Below are positions 26,336 through 30,717 of a stretch of DNA of 64,000 nucleotides, in pieces (within the stretch, counting starts at the first letter, position 1; every line of letters begins with the position of its first letter). Source of the stretch: Paragorgia papillata (taxonomy: Eukaryota > Cnidaria > Anthozoa > Scleralcyonacea > Coralliidae). A model generated the notes under the pieces. It ran no database searches and was not told where the DNA came from. It saw only the letters and a program-made list of their open reading frames with translations. Made by a program: the position numbers and the translations under genes. The stretch is from positions 62,001 through 126,000 of the forward strand of contig JAWNZC010000296.1 in the NCBI GenBank assembly GCA_035771165.1. Reading direction: 5' to 3'.

Positions 26336-27098
26336 ATAGTTTGAGGGGGGGGGGGGGTTAGGGGTTCCTCCCTAGAAGATCTTCGAAATTTGGGTCTCTA
26401 AAACACCATTTCTTCCCATTCTGACAGCACTTTTAGCAAAATTTTAAAAGTTCTATTAAAGGGTATTGGCAATAAAAATTAAATTTGTCCCATTTGAAAG
26501 AACTCGTCAAATGGTATAAGAAGACCTTTTGTAATTTTTCTGTATCTTTCTTGTGTTTTGAAATATTTCGACCAAAGACAGCGTGCTGTCCGCCATCTTG
26601 TTGTAATATTGGCTCTAATTAACTAGAAAATTGGTGACGTCACAACCAGGGTAAACCTGATGAAACTACTCCGTGGGTGACCAAATTTCCACGGAAGGCT
26701 TTTTAAATGTTGTGGGGCAATTTAAAATGGAAATAGCGCAACAAAATCGAGTTTCTAGCTCATAATGTCATAAGGTTGGCAAGATAAAAATTTCACTTTA
26801 CCCTGGTTATGATGTCACATGCATATCGAAAATAATTCCAAGATGGCGGACAGCAAGCAGAGTTTGGTCGAAATATTTCCAAAACCAAAACAGATACGGA
26901 AAAATTGTAAAAGGTCTTCTTATACCATTTGACGAGTTCTTTCAAATGAGACAAACTTAATTTTTATTGCCAATACCCTAAAAAACCCCAAAACACTCAT
27001 CCAAATGACAGGTGGATGAACCTTTGGCTAAGTCTATGCATGTTAGACTTACCAAGAATGGCATAGACAGACGTAACAATTAGAACCAACCAAATCAT
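1626..27098 (-). CDS. L1CAM-like: Gene A: L1CAM/neuroglian-family adhesion protein, 3'-partial (13 exons)
   Basis: Predicted cell-surface neural-type adhesion molecule. The coding sequence joins minus-strand exons 27098-27053, 21599-21309, 16684-16352, 14935-14836, 13815-13607, 13122-12984, 11285-11155, 10212-9734, 8766-8676, 7875-7567, 6711-6644, 6040-5818 and 1735-1626. All phases are compatible and give 843 codons with no stop. Approximate domains: signal peptide 1-16, Ig1 17-112, Ig2 113-223, Ig3 224-326, Ig4 327-416, Ig5 417-508, Ig6 509-606, FN3-1 607-709, FN3-2 710-806, FN3-3 from 807. Six Ig domains followed directly by FN3 repeats is the L1-family plan; contactins share it but are GPI-anchored. 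Family-like details are LFFSHL in Ig2, the Ig6 end RVIVRG running into PPEAPN, and GYK at the FN3-3 break. L1 proteins normally have five FN3 domains, a membrane helix and an ankyrin-binding tail; all of these would be off-window. The start ATG follows an in-frame stop. Introns are large and full of transposons. Confidence 0.85.
2691..2838. repeat. Perfect hairpin with hammerhead-like core
   Basis: The 31-bp arms at 2741-2771 and 2790-2820 are exact inverted copies, and the flanks (AACAATCGAAATATAGT and ACTATATTTCGATTGTT) extend the pairing. The right arm reads CTGACGA, then a short hairpin, then CGAAACGTTAGACTC, the pattern of hammerhead-like remnants of Penelope-type elements. Confidence 0.6.
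2843..3067 (-). pseudogene. RecQ-type helicase fragment (Walker A)
   Basis: A minus-strand frame encodes VVLKSEQRIATGYLLLGRDV and IAILPTGFGKSMIFTVYALA. LKxEQ, LLLGRD and PTGFGKS follow the Q-motif and Walker A region of RecQ helicases. Only this segment is present, with no start, no DEAH box and no continuation, and it sits between fold-back repeats in an intron. Most likely a captured or transposon-borne gene fragment. Confidence 0.55.
3184..3382. repeat. Fold-back element about 200 bp
   Basis: The left arm begins AAGAAATGGCTCATGGTTTA and the right arm ends TAAACCATGAGCCATTTCTT. The middle contains GAGTTGGTCGAGGCGTAGCC and its complement. The whole segment can fold into one long hairpin. 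Confidence 0.7.
3841..4029. repeat. Fold-back element (family F1)
   Basis: Arms begin ACAAATAGATTCCATTTT and end AAAATGGAATCTATTTGT, each followed by TTATAGATGCACAGA-type and GACGTCACAACGTGGTAAGA sequence. A single arm of the same family is at 37801-37862. Confidence 0.75.
4766..4912 (+). repeat. Dispersed repeat (family F2), copy 1
   Basis: Contains ACTACCAGAATGCTTTGCCA, GGCTAAAAAGGATGACTC and CCAGTCCTTTCGAGGCTTTT. The same sequence recurs at 59195-59405, and its right part recurs inverted at 5455-5640. Confidence 0.7.
5046..5254 (+). repeat. 41-bp tandem repeat, five copies
   Basis: Units starting TTGACTTGCGCTCATCAAAG recur at 5046, 5087, 5128, 5169 and 5210 with only single-base differences. 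The near identity points to recent expansion. Confidence 0.9.
5455..5640 (-). repeat. Dispersed repeat (family F2), inverted copy 2
   Basis: Reverse complement of the family at 59230-59400: GGTTAGGGTATCGAAAAGAT, then AGGACTGGACGCGTCC and GAGTCATCCCTTTTAGCC. It lies between the 41-bp array and gene A exon 12. Confidence 0.65.
5818..6040 (-). CDS. Gene A exon 12: second half of FN3-2
   Basis: A 223-nt exon, phase 0 in and 1 out, acceptor TTCTTCTCAG and donor GTAAAT. It encodes KMELIDQNGAFFKYHLQYRK, VDENDWK, KLWEFRIQGINMVGSGPF. The YHLQYRK strand and FRIQGINMVGSGP are FN3 C- and F/G-strand signatures. Confidence 0.85.
6412..6562. repeat. (GACA/GGCA)n tetranucleotide array
   Basis: Mixed GACA and GGCA tetranucleotides. 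Long frames on both strands here are artefacts of the repeat. Confidence 0.95.
6644..6711 (-). CDS. Gene A exon 11: first half of FN3-2
   Basis: A 68-nt exon between TCTCTTCAAG and GTATAA, phase 1 in and 0 out. It encodes APTICPTVHGKPGKAGELTI then KWK, the start of an FN3 domain with its Trp. It joins exon 12 without a frame change. Confidence 0.75.
6781..7421. repeat. (AAGTG)n pentanucleotide satellite with AGAGT and GGGGT subarrays
   Basis: 640 bp of five-base units: AAGTG/AAGTA dominate, with a block of AGAGT at 7018-7060 and of GAGTG/GGGTG at 7061-7140. The minus strand is open in more than one frame because LHFTS-type repeats contain no stop. It lies in intron 10 of gene A. Confidence 0.95.
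7422..7510 (-). repeat. 5S-type SINE fragment
   Basis: Shares AACTACAACTCTACTCACAT and GGTGAGAGGCAG-GCGCTAA-AGCACACGC with the full element at 19627-19927, but lacks the 5S internal-promoter block. A degraded copy abutting the AAGTG array. Confidence 0.65.
7567..7875 (-). CDS. Gene A exon 10: FN3-1 domain
   Basis: A 309-nt phase 1-1 exon holding a whole fibronectin type III domain: PPEAPNTVVVEG, AKLSWNMPSNSYDPIKYFII, then LSPFTQYRFRVLAKNKLGTS. Acceptor TTTCCTCAG, donor GTGAGT. The proline-rich start, Trp in strand B and YxFRVxAxNxxG are classic FN3 marks and close to FN3-1 of the L1 family. Confidence 0.9.
7925..8400. repeat. (CAC/ATC)n trinucleotide array
   Basis: CAC, ATC and GCC triplets with a C-run at 8069-8083 and an internal near-repeat containing CAGCAGCAGCACTGCCGCCA. 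Frames on both strands are low-complexity artefacts. Lies in intron 9 of gene A. Confidence 0.95.
8676..8766 (-). CDS. Gene A exon 9: second half of Ig6
   Basis: A 91-nt exon, phase 0 in and 1 out, acceptor TTTTTTATTTAG and donor GTAGAT. It encodes VSQSGDYECIAY and AEIKQTARVIVR, ending at the Ig6-FN3 boundary. The downstream intron contains the (ATC/CAC)n array at 7900-8400. Confidence 0.85.
8787..9580. repeat. (ATC)n/(CACCAT)n array
   Basis: Nearly 800 bp of ATC/GTC/CAC triplets in intron 8 of gene A, with longer repeats containing TTCACCATCATAATCGTCGT. Asp- or Met-rich frames here are not genes. Confidence 0.95.
9734..10212 (-). CDS. Gene A exon 8: Ig5 plus first half of Ig6, non-canonical GC donor
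   Basis: A 479-nt exon starting after CTTTTTAG. Ig5: KIECHAYAAPDAKNTWEKDG through DRGEYTCTARNMFG. Ig6: RFDLTCEARGEDN, KYKWKFKG and KLVFINPQ. The only boundary that keeps the frame into the next exon is CAG|GCGAGT, a GC-AG intron; the nearby GT would shift the frame into early stops. Unlike Ig3 and Ig4, Ig5 has no intron inside it and is fused to half of Ig6. Confidence 0.85.
10277..10398. repeat. Fold-back element 122 bp
   Basis: AGAAGTTCGTTCCGAAGTTC at the left pairs with GAACTTCGGAACGGACTTCT at the right, and TTTGATTGGCTAC is inverted in the centre. It lies just upstream of exon 8 on the minus strand. Confidence 0.7.
10463..10680. repeat. Fold-back element with long arms
   Basis: TCACATTACTTTTCCGCTTT at the left is complemented by AAAGCGGAAAAGTAATGTGA at the right, and pairing continues through the CAACACAAAGC and TTTTTCAACC blocks. 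A (CGAA)n array follows directly. Confidence 0.8.
10678..10800. repeat. (CGAA)n tetranucleotide array
   Basis: About 27 copies of ACGA/CGAA, turning into ATGA variants at the right end. Confidence 0.95.
10809..11103. repeat. Dispersed AAAACACGAG / CATGAATTATTAATGA repeat
   Basis: Repeated AAAACACGAG blocks near 10830-10870, then TTTTCCTCATGAATTATTAA at 11083. The last motif recurs near 18905 and (diverged) 55090, and inverted near 24075, so this is one member of a dispersed family. Confidence 0.5.
11155..11285 (-). CDS. Gene A exon 7: second half of Ig4
   Basis: A 131-nt exon, phase 2 in and 1 out, acceptor CCTTTTTTAG and donor GTAAAA. It encodes PEHRIIGGNITFPRLKKKQ and SGMYECFAANELDN, with the second Cys. 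Homologous to gene B exon 7 (134 nt). Confidence 0.85.
11286..12983. other. Gene A intron 6: contents
   Basis: Apart from the hAT-like element at 12011-12494 and a short (CTAT)n at 11672, it looks unremarkable: AT-rich, no exon-like frame with paired splice sites. 12660-12757 holds a copy of the short CCCTTTCACT repeat. Confidence 0.6.
12011..12494 (-). mobile_element. hAT-like miniature element with shared core (copy 1)
   Basis: TIRs GGGACCGCGGAAC and GTTCCGCGGTCCC bound 480 bp. The interior at 12346-12450 carries, on the minus strand, the core seen in other elements here (GAAATGCCATTTCCTGCATTTTGG-like). The flanks do not show a clean 8-bp duplication. Confidence 0.6.
12984..13122 (-). CDS. 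Gene A exon 6: first half of Ig4
   Basis: A 139-nt exon, phase 1 in and 2 out, acceptor TTGCCTAACAG and donor GTAAGT. It encodes KPEWVLPKIA, SWQCNATSHPLPRYKWYVNG and TELTD. Gene B exon 6 starts with the corresponding KPQWAPEG. Confidence 0.85.
13322..13588. repeat. Fold-back element 267 bp
   Basis: CATTTGCGGTCAAGCGTTTA at the left and TAAACGCTTGAACGCAAATG at the right. Inner pairing includes ATTGACCAATGACAACTAT and GGGGGTGTA. Ends about 20 bp from gene A exon 5. Confidence 0.8.
13607..13815 (-). CDS. Gene A exon 5: second half of Ig3
   Basis: A 209-nt exon, phase 2 in and 1 out, acceptor TTTCTAG and donor GTATGT. It encodes PVPIYTWKKIDSEGNE, completing the CAATGN-PVPxYxW motif across the splice, and ends with SHSGRYRCTATIG, the F-strand Cys. 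A (CTGT)n/(ATTC)n array lies in the intron upstream. Confidence 0.85.
13861..14700. repeat. (CTGT)n then (ATTC/ATCC)n array
   Basis: A short CTGT block at 13861-13895 is followed by about 700 bp of ATTC, ATCC and AATC tetranucleotides with higher-order blocks. Lies in intron 4 of gene A, inside the Ig3 coding region. Confidence 0.95.
14836..14935 (-). CDS. Gene A exon 4: first half of Ig3
   Basis: A 100-nt exon (phase 1 in, phase 2 out) after TTTTTTCCAACAG, with donor GTAAGA. It encodes FGPKIVTSLPNRMYVLDDT and TLVCAATG, the A-to-C strands with the first Cys. It is too short to stand out as an open frame; the call rests on phase, splice signals and the match to gene B exon 4. Confidence 0.8.
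14978..15074. repeat. Short CCCTTTCACT...AGTGAAAGGG repeat
   Basis: A 97-bp unit with terminal AACCCTTTCACT and AGTGAAAGGGTT. Related copies with GAGTAAAATCGTC and GCCAGAGTAAAATACTAAAA are at 12660-12757 and 43271-43395, and a partial one near 17215-17295. Confidence 0.65.
15200..15615 (+). mobile_element. Solo LTR
   Basis: A 416-bp segment starts TGTAGCG and ends CGCTACA (TG...CA, 7-bp inverted) and is flanked by GTAA on both sides (15196-15199 and 15616-15619). It holds a TATA-like GATATATAAA at 15414 and AATAAA at 15553. No internal retrotransposon region is next to it. The plus orientation is taken from the TATA-to-AATAAA order. Confidence 0.6.
15616..16351. other. Unremarkable intronic sequence
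   Basis: Between the solo LTR and gene A exon 3. It ends in AAATAAACAAATAAATAGA, which might be a short retroposon tail. Short open frames here have no recognisable homology. Confidence 0.4.
16352..16684 (-). CDS. Gene A exon 3: Ig2 domain
   Basis: A single 333-nt phase 1-1 exon with acceptor TTTTCTTAG and donor GTAACT. It shows FIKCPAR, SYKWGKT and EARCGME as the Cys-Trp-Cys core, and NNGTLFFSHLKKEDV, which resembles the GxLYFANV segment of L1-family Ig2. The matching gene B exon is also 333 nt and of the same phase. Confidence 0.85.
16781..17207 (+). mobile_element. Harbinger-like MITE, family H1 copy 1
   Basis: Ends GGGGCTGTTCACACGAG and CTCATGTGAACAGGCCC are inverted and flanked by TAA on both sides (16778-16780 and 17208-17210), a 3-bp TWA-type duplication. 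The interior consists of CCGAGTTATCCCTACCCCCG/GAGATAACTCGGGGG modules. An inverted copy is at 29271-29692. Confidence 0.75.
17926..18065 (-). repeat. (TTTA)n array, tail of minus-strand LINE
   Basis: Two (TTTA)n blocks at 17926-18001 and 18044-18065. On the minus strand they form a (TAAA)n tail after the LINE 3' end at 18123-18660, as expected for retroposition. Confidence 0.8.
18123..18660 (-). mobile_element. LINE reverse-transcriptase ORF, 3' end only
   Basis: The minus frame (stop near 18204) encodes LLPLTYWHEYLDMIFFFKTI, STANLIHFRPRKCRTLTFQR and CRTWNVLPVEMR, the conserved C-terminal segment of non-LTR retrotransposon ORF2 proteins after the polymerase fingers. 5'-truncated at about 18660. 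Confidence 0.8.
18645..18925. repeat. Inverted repeat with CATGAATTATTAATGAG
   Basis: GCAGCCGAGCTGTATCTGAT at 18659 and its complement ATCAGATACAGCTCGGCTGC at 18712 form a hairpin. TCATGAATTATTAATGAG follows at 18908, linking it to the 10.8, 24.1 and 55.0 kb members. Confidence 0.6.
19183..20131 (-). mobile_element. LINE reverse-transcriptase fragment, interrupted by a SINE
   Basis: Minus strand: LGLVRSNLAYASQVWAPQ (19930-20040), then after the SINE SVQWRATNLTLGLPFRSDI and LPICYWHEYLDLV, then (frameshifted) YTVRANRTWNTLPDNIRK. These are consecutive pieces of one ORF2 C-terminal region, related to the copy at 18204-18656. A decayed element. Confidence 0.8.
19627..19927 (-). mobile_element. 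5S rRNA-derived SINE (SINE3 type)
   Basis: On the minus strand it contains AGTACTTGGATGGGTGACCG followed by CTTGGGAATG, matching the 5S rRNA internal promoter region. Its 3' end is a short (ATCTAA)n tail. It is flanked by TAGAA on both sides and sits inside the LINE ORF. Related copies are at 36990-37215 and 7422-7510. Confidence 0.75.
20811..21232 (+). mobile_element. hAT-like miniature element with shared core (copy 2)
   Basis: Starts CAGTGATGGATCC, ends AAATCCATCACTG, and is flanked by a perfect 8-bp duplication GATAAATG (20803-20810 and 21233-21240), diagnostic of hAT. The interior has GGGGGCATGCTACCCCGGAA and CTGAAATGGCATTTCCTGCA, the shared core. It ends 76 bp from gene A exon 2. Confidence 0.85.
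21309..21599 (-). CDS. Gene A exon 2: Ig1 domain lacking the canonical cysteines
   Basis: A 291-nt phase 1-1 exon between TTACTTCAG and GTAAGT. The core Trp is present in KFHWRHNG, and the F-strand reads AGIYQFYMETPVG where YxC is expected. In gene B the matching domain has Cys at both positions (LVKCN and YQCKAS). Here they are Val and Phe, so the disulfide is lost in a paired way while the fold signature is kept. Confidence 0.8.
21699..22268. mobile_element. TIR element with hammerhead-like motif in both arms
   Basis: Arms of about 110 bp: left GTAATCGCGAAATGAATATA and TAAAAAACAAAATATATTTA, right the complement ending TTCATTTTGCGATTAC. The left arm (minus strand, 21841-21803) carries CTGAAGA, a GTTAC/GTAAC stem and CGAAACGTC; a partial version lies at 22170-22206 on plus. 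Resembles Penelope-like pseudo-LTR termini in inverted order. Confidence 0.55.
22576..22987 (+). mobile_element. Harbinger-like MITE, family H2 copy 1
   Basis: TIR AGGCCTGGCCAAACGCTTTC / GAAAGCGTTTGGCCAGGCCT with TAA on both sides (22573-22575, 22988-22990). The interior is full of GTTCAACATTGTTGAA-type palindromes. An inverted copy is at 29966-30389. Confidence 0.85.
22988..23360. other. Intronic, imperfect AACGTAGCG repeats
   Basis: Diffuse AACGTAGCGYAA-like repeats at 22990-23230, resumed at 23950-24060. CCAGCACGCGCACATG is repeated at 23270-23300. No gene. Confidence 0.5.
23361..23915. mobile_element. hAT-like element made of GTAACTAGTTAC palindromes
   Basis: Ends CAGTGCTGT and ACAGCACTG, with near-identical 8-bp flanks TCATTCAC and TCATTGAC. 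The interior is largely degenerate repeats of GTAACTAGTTAC, a palindrome-rich design known from hAT-type MITEs. Confidence 0.75.
24065..24360. repeat. Inverted-repeat member of the TCGGTATTTTAAGAG family
   Basis: GGAGTGTTTCATCAGGAAATCCAAAC and its complement around 24226-24333 form a hairpin. The segment from AATAATTCATGA to TTTGTTTGAGATGCTATATC at 24070-24210 is the reverse complement of 54965-55100 in gene B intron 7. Confidence 0.65.
24700..25485 (+). mobile_element. TTAA-flanked DNA transposon relic with ORF fragment
   Basis: Long TIRs (at least 45 bp; TAGGCCGTACCCACTATGAC at left, complement at right) flanked by TTAA (24696-24699 and 25486-25489), a piggyBac-type target. The 786-bp body holds a plus frame whose ATG at 24782 has good context (AAAATGG) and which reads MAFASSAARDSSNISCDVLH onward to 25108, acidic and Ser-rich. 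No transposase motif is visible, so it is a deletion derivative keeping a 5' exon. Confidence 0.65.
25590..26335 (+). mobile_element. LINE ORF2 3' end with (GAT)n tail
   Basis: The plus frame gives SLNRFLLLQKRAVRGITHSD near 25700, then HNYNTRYAADYRSHTCRTN, LHLGPKIWNSLPSSVT and SFKKKLYQLLLNG ending at 26088, the terminal segment of non-LTR retrotransposon ORF2. A short 3'UTR ending AATAAAA runs into (GAT)n at 26255-26335, probably the element's tail. 5'-truncated. Confidence 0.8.
26340..26459 (+). repeat. Shared-core fragment of the hAT-like family
   Basis: GAAATTTGGGTCTCTAAAAC-ACCATTTCTTCCCATTCTGAC matches the core in the elements at 20.8, 30.7, 38.3 and 45.9 kb. It is broken by the inverted-repeat element at 26460. 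Confidence 0.5.
26460..26979. repeat. TIR element about 520 bp
   Basis: AGGGTATTGGCAATAAAAAT at the left and ATTTTTATTGCCAATACCCT at the right. Arms extend through CATTTGAAAGAACTCGTCAAATGGTATAAGAAGACC to the CCGCCATCTTG/CAAGATGGCGG blocks. The interior has GTGACGTCACAACCAGGGTA and a diverged mirror copy. Confidence 0.75.
27053..27098 (-). CDS. Gene A exon 1: signal peptide
   Basis: ATG at 27098-27096 opens MIWLVLIVTSVYAIL, a short hydrophobic leader, then a phase-1 GTAAGT donor. A TGA lies two codons upstream in frame, which fixes this start. TTACCTCAG just upstream could be the acceptor of a 5'UTR intron. Phase 1 joins the phase-matched Ig1 exon at 21599, as usual for signal-peptide exons of IgSF genes. 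Confidence 0.75.
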
Positions 27099-27279
27099 AA
27101 TTCAATCCTGAGGTAAGATCTGTAAAAATTAAACATTAATACATACTGTTAATTAAAATTGAATATACATGTATTTTTTAATTGATCCAGTCTAGTCAAG
27201 ATGGCTGCTCTATAAATACAAGCTTTAACCCACTCCTAGATGAGCTGGCAAAGAGCAGTCCCTTTATTTTTTACTTTGT

Positions 27280-27400
27280 CTGATGTAGGGATGTTCGGTA
27301 TACCGATATACCGAAAATACTGGTATTGAATCCAATATCGGTATATGGGGTATGACTTTTTCAGTCATACCGATATACCGAAATTTCCTTTATAATGTGG
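27280..27400. repeat. CGGTATACCGATATACCG palindrome cluster
   Basis: AGGGATGTTCGGTATACCGA is followed by several ATACCGATATACCGAA blocks in both orientations. Looks like one end of another palindromic hAT-type MITE; the boundaries are unclear. It lies 180-300 bp upstream of the gene A start. Confidence 0.45.
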
Positions 27401-27484
27401 TTAAAATTATTTAGGCAAAGTTAACTGCAGATGTAGTTAGCCAGCGGTCTTCTCCTTCATAGTTCTTGGGGAGTCCCAAGTTCT

Positions 27485-27566
27485 TAAGACGTTAGCCTGC
27501 GTAGCTGGCGGTTTTAAGACCCCAACCCCTTAAAACCGCCAACTACGCAGGCTATTAAGACGTCGA
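27485..27566. repeat. Hairpin, GCCTGCGTAGCTGGCGGTTTT
   Basis: TTAAGACGTTAGCCTGCGTA / GGTTTTAAGACC is followed by its complement, giving a near-perfect hairpin of about 80 bp. The AGCCTGCGTAGCTGGCGGT sequence also occurs at 1857-1876. Confidence 0.7.
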
Positions 27567-27734
27567 AGGGCTCGCACGAGTGTCACCTACGTTTGCAGGC
27601 ACGTCGCTACATCATTGGCACATTGCTGCTCGTTGGTCGCTCTTGCTTGCTAGTTGCTAGCATTGTTTAAAAGTTATTGCTATACAGCTTTGCAGCTGTG
27701 GATTGTTTGCTTGTTTCATTGCAACTGTCAGACG

Positions 27735-27935
27735 ATGTCAAGACAAACGCGCAACAGCCGAGATAGTAGTGCTCCATTGCCAAGCACTGCCAGCTCCAGT
27801 GGTGTGACGTTCCGCTTTGAAAACCAGTTTGGCGGATTTGGACCCCCCTTTTTAAACATTTCTTATACCCAAAACAAGCCAGAAAACGATGAATATGTTA
27901 CATTCATTAATTTTCATATCCAAAGCCAGTTATAA
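27735..27935 (+). CDS. Hypothetical ORF, Ser-rich N terminus
   Basis: Opens MSRQTRNSRDSSAPLPSTAS and runs 66 codons. I do not recognise it. It sits 500 bp upstream of the Ser/Pro-rich frame at 28386 and could be part of the same retroelement ORF1 or a first exon. No splice partner can be shown. Confidence 0.25.
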   Translation: MSRQTRNSRDSSAPLPSTASSSGVTFRFENQFGGFGPPFLNISYTQNKPENDEYVTFINFHIQSQL

Positions 27936-28385
27936 ACCTCACATAGTCCAGCTTATTGTGTTGCAATAGCGACTAAAAAACATTGTTGGGCGACATTTTC
28001 ATAGTTCGAAAATTTGGTTCGTTGACGTACATGCATCAAATAAAATTCTATTGCCAGTAACATCTAAATTCAAAAATCTTAACACTGTGTTATTAAACTG
28101 AGTAAGTACTACAAAAAACTAGAAAGTTACCAAATGGAAAATATGTATACAACTATAAGGATAAATAAACATCACTAAAAATGAAGAGCGTGGAGATCGC
28201 ATTTACTAACTCTGGTAGTGGTTTCTATTTTACGGTTTGTGTTCTTTATCACTAATATAAAGTGACAAAAAAACTTCAGACTGTTCGCTATTATGAATTT
28301 CGTTTATATTATTGTGTTCACACTACATATATTTAACTTTTGGAGGGGGGTCCATATTTACTAGTAGATTTGGACCGGGGGTCCG

Positions 28386-28967
28386 AATTTAGGGGGGTCC
28401 AAATTAACTGGGACACCTGCTACGCTTACCCAGTCTAATGACCTGGTGAATTCAGTCGTGACTGCTCTACAAGGCACGTTAACGTCACTAGTAGATGCTG
28501 CTATAGCTTCGCGATTTCCAACGCCTCCGAGTCATCTTTTGGCTACAACCTCGACTCAGCCTATCCCCGTGGAACTGCCTAGTCATTCGACATCCCATGG
28601 CCTGTCCGTGACAGATGCTGCTGAGAACCCAAACGCACTACCATCGGCGACCCACATGATGGAAAATCTTGGCCAAGGAAACAACTCCGTTCATCCAGTG
28701 TCTGGTCTTTCGACAACAGCCTATCCGCCTCCTCAAGGTAGGCCCGTTCCTTCGTTCATTAATACTTTTTCCACTCCTCTTGTTGTTTCGCGCTCGTCTG
28801 AGTCAAGTGCAAGCACAGCTAATCTTCCTAGTATCTTAGCGTCATGTTCTTTGCCGACTAACGTAATAACACCAGCCGTTTGCAACCAGACACAGGTTTC
28901 ACTGCCTTTTGTTACTGGCCCCATTAAAATCGTAGAAAACAACAGCAAAGATTGGTACGACCAATGA
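28386..28967 (+). CDS. Ser/Thr/Pro-rich ORF, possible retroelement ORF1
   Basis: A 190-codon plus frame open from about 28395. It reads TPATLTQSNDLVNSVVTALQ, then long Ser/Thr/Pro-rich sequence, ending PFVTGPIKIVENNSKDWYDQ. Composition is unlike the microsatellite frames and codon use looks real. No ATG opens it in frame at the start. The proline/serine-rich, gag-like character suggests ORF1 of a tyrosine-recombinase (DIRS-type) or LTR retroelement. No pol domain follows within the window. Confidence 0.35.
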   Translation, partial: NLGGSKLTGTPATLTQSNDLVNSVVTALQGTLTSLVDAAIASRFPTPPSHLLATTSTQPIPVELPSHSTSHGLSVTDAAENPNALPSATHMMENLGQGNNSVHPVSGLSTTAYPPPQGRPVPSFINTFSTPLVVSRSSESSASTANLPSILASCSLPTNVITPAVCNQTQVSLPFVTGPIKIVENNSKDWYDQ

Positions 28968-29270
28968 TTTGGGTCACGACTCACAAGCTGGCAACGAACA
29001 GCCGAAAAGACAAATGTCTTATTTTCGCGCAAATGTTGATCGACATGATTATCCCGAACTTCCTTCGAACGTTGGCTGGCGTTATTTTTAAACTAGTTAT
29101 CTTCCAACCTTAATTCTACTTATAGAAACTGAAAAACTCATTTTGGCGAACAATATAAGATGCGATGAGACGCGAGAAATACAAATTTAACTGCTCATAT
29201 ATTAAAACGAGACATCCCACTACAAAATACAAATAGCCGAATTCGTATCAGAAGACGGAAACTCGTCTCA

Positions 29271-29692
29271 GGGCCTGTTCACATGAGGCGAGTTATGTTG
29301 GGGGGGTAGGGTTATCCCTATCCCCCGAGATAACTCGGTGTTAGTTTATTTCCATGTTAAAAAAGTAAACCGTTCACATGAGACCGAGATAACTCGGGGG
29401 ATAGGGATAACTCGGTCGGAGCGATAGGGTAACCCTAGCCCCCGAGTTATCCCTACCTCCATGTGAACGCTTTCACCCGAGTTATCTCGGGGGTAGGGTC
29501 AACTTAGGCATGCGTATTTATGCTGTTGCTCGGGATAACTCGGGGTGAAGCGTTCACATGAAGCTAGGGTTATCTCGGGGGCCAGGGACAACTCGGTAGT
29601 TGCGTTTTATCATGTGAAACAGGGCCAACTTTGACCCTAACCCCCGAGTTATCCCTACCCCCCGAGATAACTCGCCTCATGTGAACAGGCCC
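29271..29692 (-). mobile_element. Harbinger-like MITE, family H1 copy 2 (inverted)
   Basis: Reverse complement of 16781-17207 with ends GGGCCTGTTCACATGAGGCG and CGCCTCATGTGAACAGGCCC. Right flank TAA, left flank TCA (one change from a TAA duplication). Colinear with copy 1 across the whole length. Confidence 0.8.
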
Positions 29693-29965
29693 TAAGACGG
29701 GAAACGCGTCTTGGACGAGAAACTCAGGTGTAAATCCGGTAAACGACGAGTATCCCGTCTTTAATTTATCCGTCTATTTTCCCGTCGTTAAGACGAGAAA
29801 GTCAGACGAGAAACCCGTCTTAAATTCACATTAAACGAATAAATCAAGACGGGTTTTAGCAGTAAAGTCGGAAAAAAGACTGGGACAACAAGGCCACCAG
29901 CACTCTGGGATACAAAATGTCGACGAGAAAGAGGCCGCGAGTGAAGGAGAGTAAGAAAAAGTTAA
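29693..29965. other. AGACGGG/CCCGTCT-rich spacer
   Basis: Several short AGACGAGAAACCCGTCT-like blocks in both orientations at 29695-29875, with related copies near 32025-32095. No gene seen. Confidence 0.4.
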
Positions 29966-30389
29966 AGGCCTGGCCAAACGCTTTCAACATCGCCATTCAA
30001 CATCATTAATATTCAACATTGTTGAACGATGTTGAATAATGTTGAAAGCACGAGTGGCCAAATGAATTCAACATCGTTCAACATTCATAAATGAGTAATT
30101 GAACGCGGGCTACCACAAAAGCTGGAATCGACAATATCCCGTATGGCGCATGTCTCTGTTCAACAAAGTTGAATGAAATGTGGCCAAATGCGTTCAACAC
30201 CTTTCAACATTTTGAGAACTATGATAGAAATGTTGAACGCGTGTTGAACGAAAATTTGAACATTTCAAATTTCGTTCAACATCATTCAACACCATTCAAC
30301 AGCGGTGGCCAAACGCTTTCAACATGTTGAATTCAACAATGTTGAACGATGTTGAATGAATGAAATGTTGAAAGCGTTTGGCCAGGCCT
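29966..30389 (-). mobile_element. Harbinger-like MITE, family H2 copy 2 (inverted)
   Basis: Same TIR as 22576-22987, with TAA at 29963-29965 and 30390-30392. The interior is its reverse complement, including the unique GGGCTACCACAAAAGCTGGA block. Confidence 0.85.
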
Positions 30390-30717
30390 TAAAAGGATTG
30401 CTTGAAAACAAGAGAAACAAAGTTTGATCGGAAGAAGAGATGAACATATACGCAAGCTAGGTTTTATCCAACACTGACGGAAAAGAACGTTGCTGGTTAT
30501 TCCGATTAACCCTTAATCTCTTTTTAAACTGATTGTTTGTCCAATTTTGGTATCCATAATCCCACCATTGGCTGTTTCTTTTTTCTATTGGGCCTTTGGG
30601 TTTCCTCTCTTTCACAGAAGAACAAACGACCGCATGAGCTGCTATCTTTTGAAATTGTTCCTCATTGTCGATTATTGAACACCTTATATAGTTTTTTGTA
30701 ACCGCTACTTCTCGATC

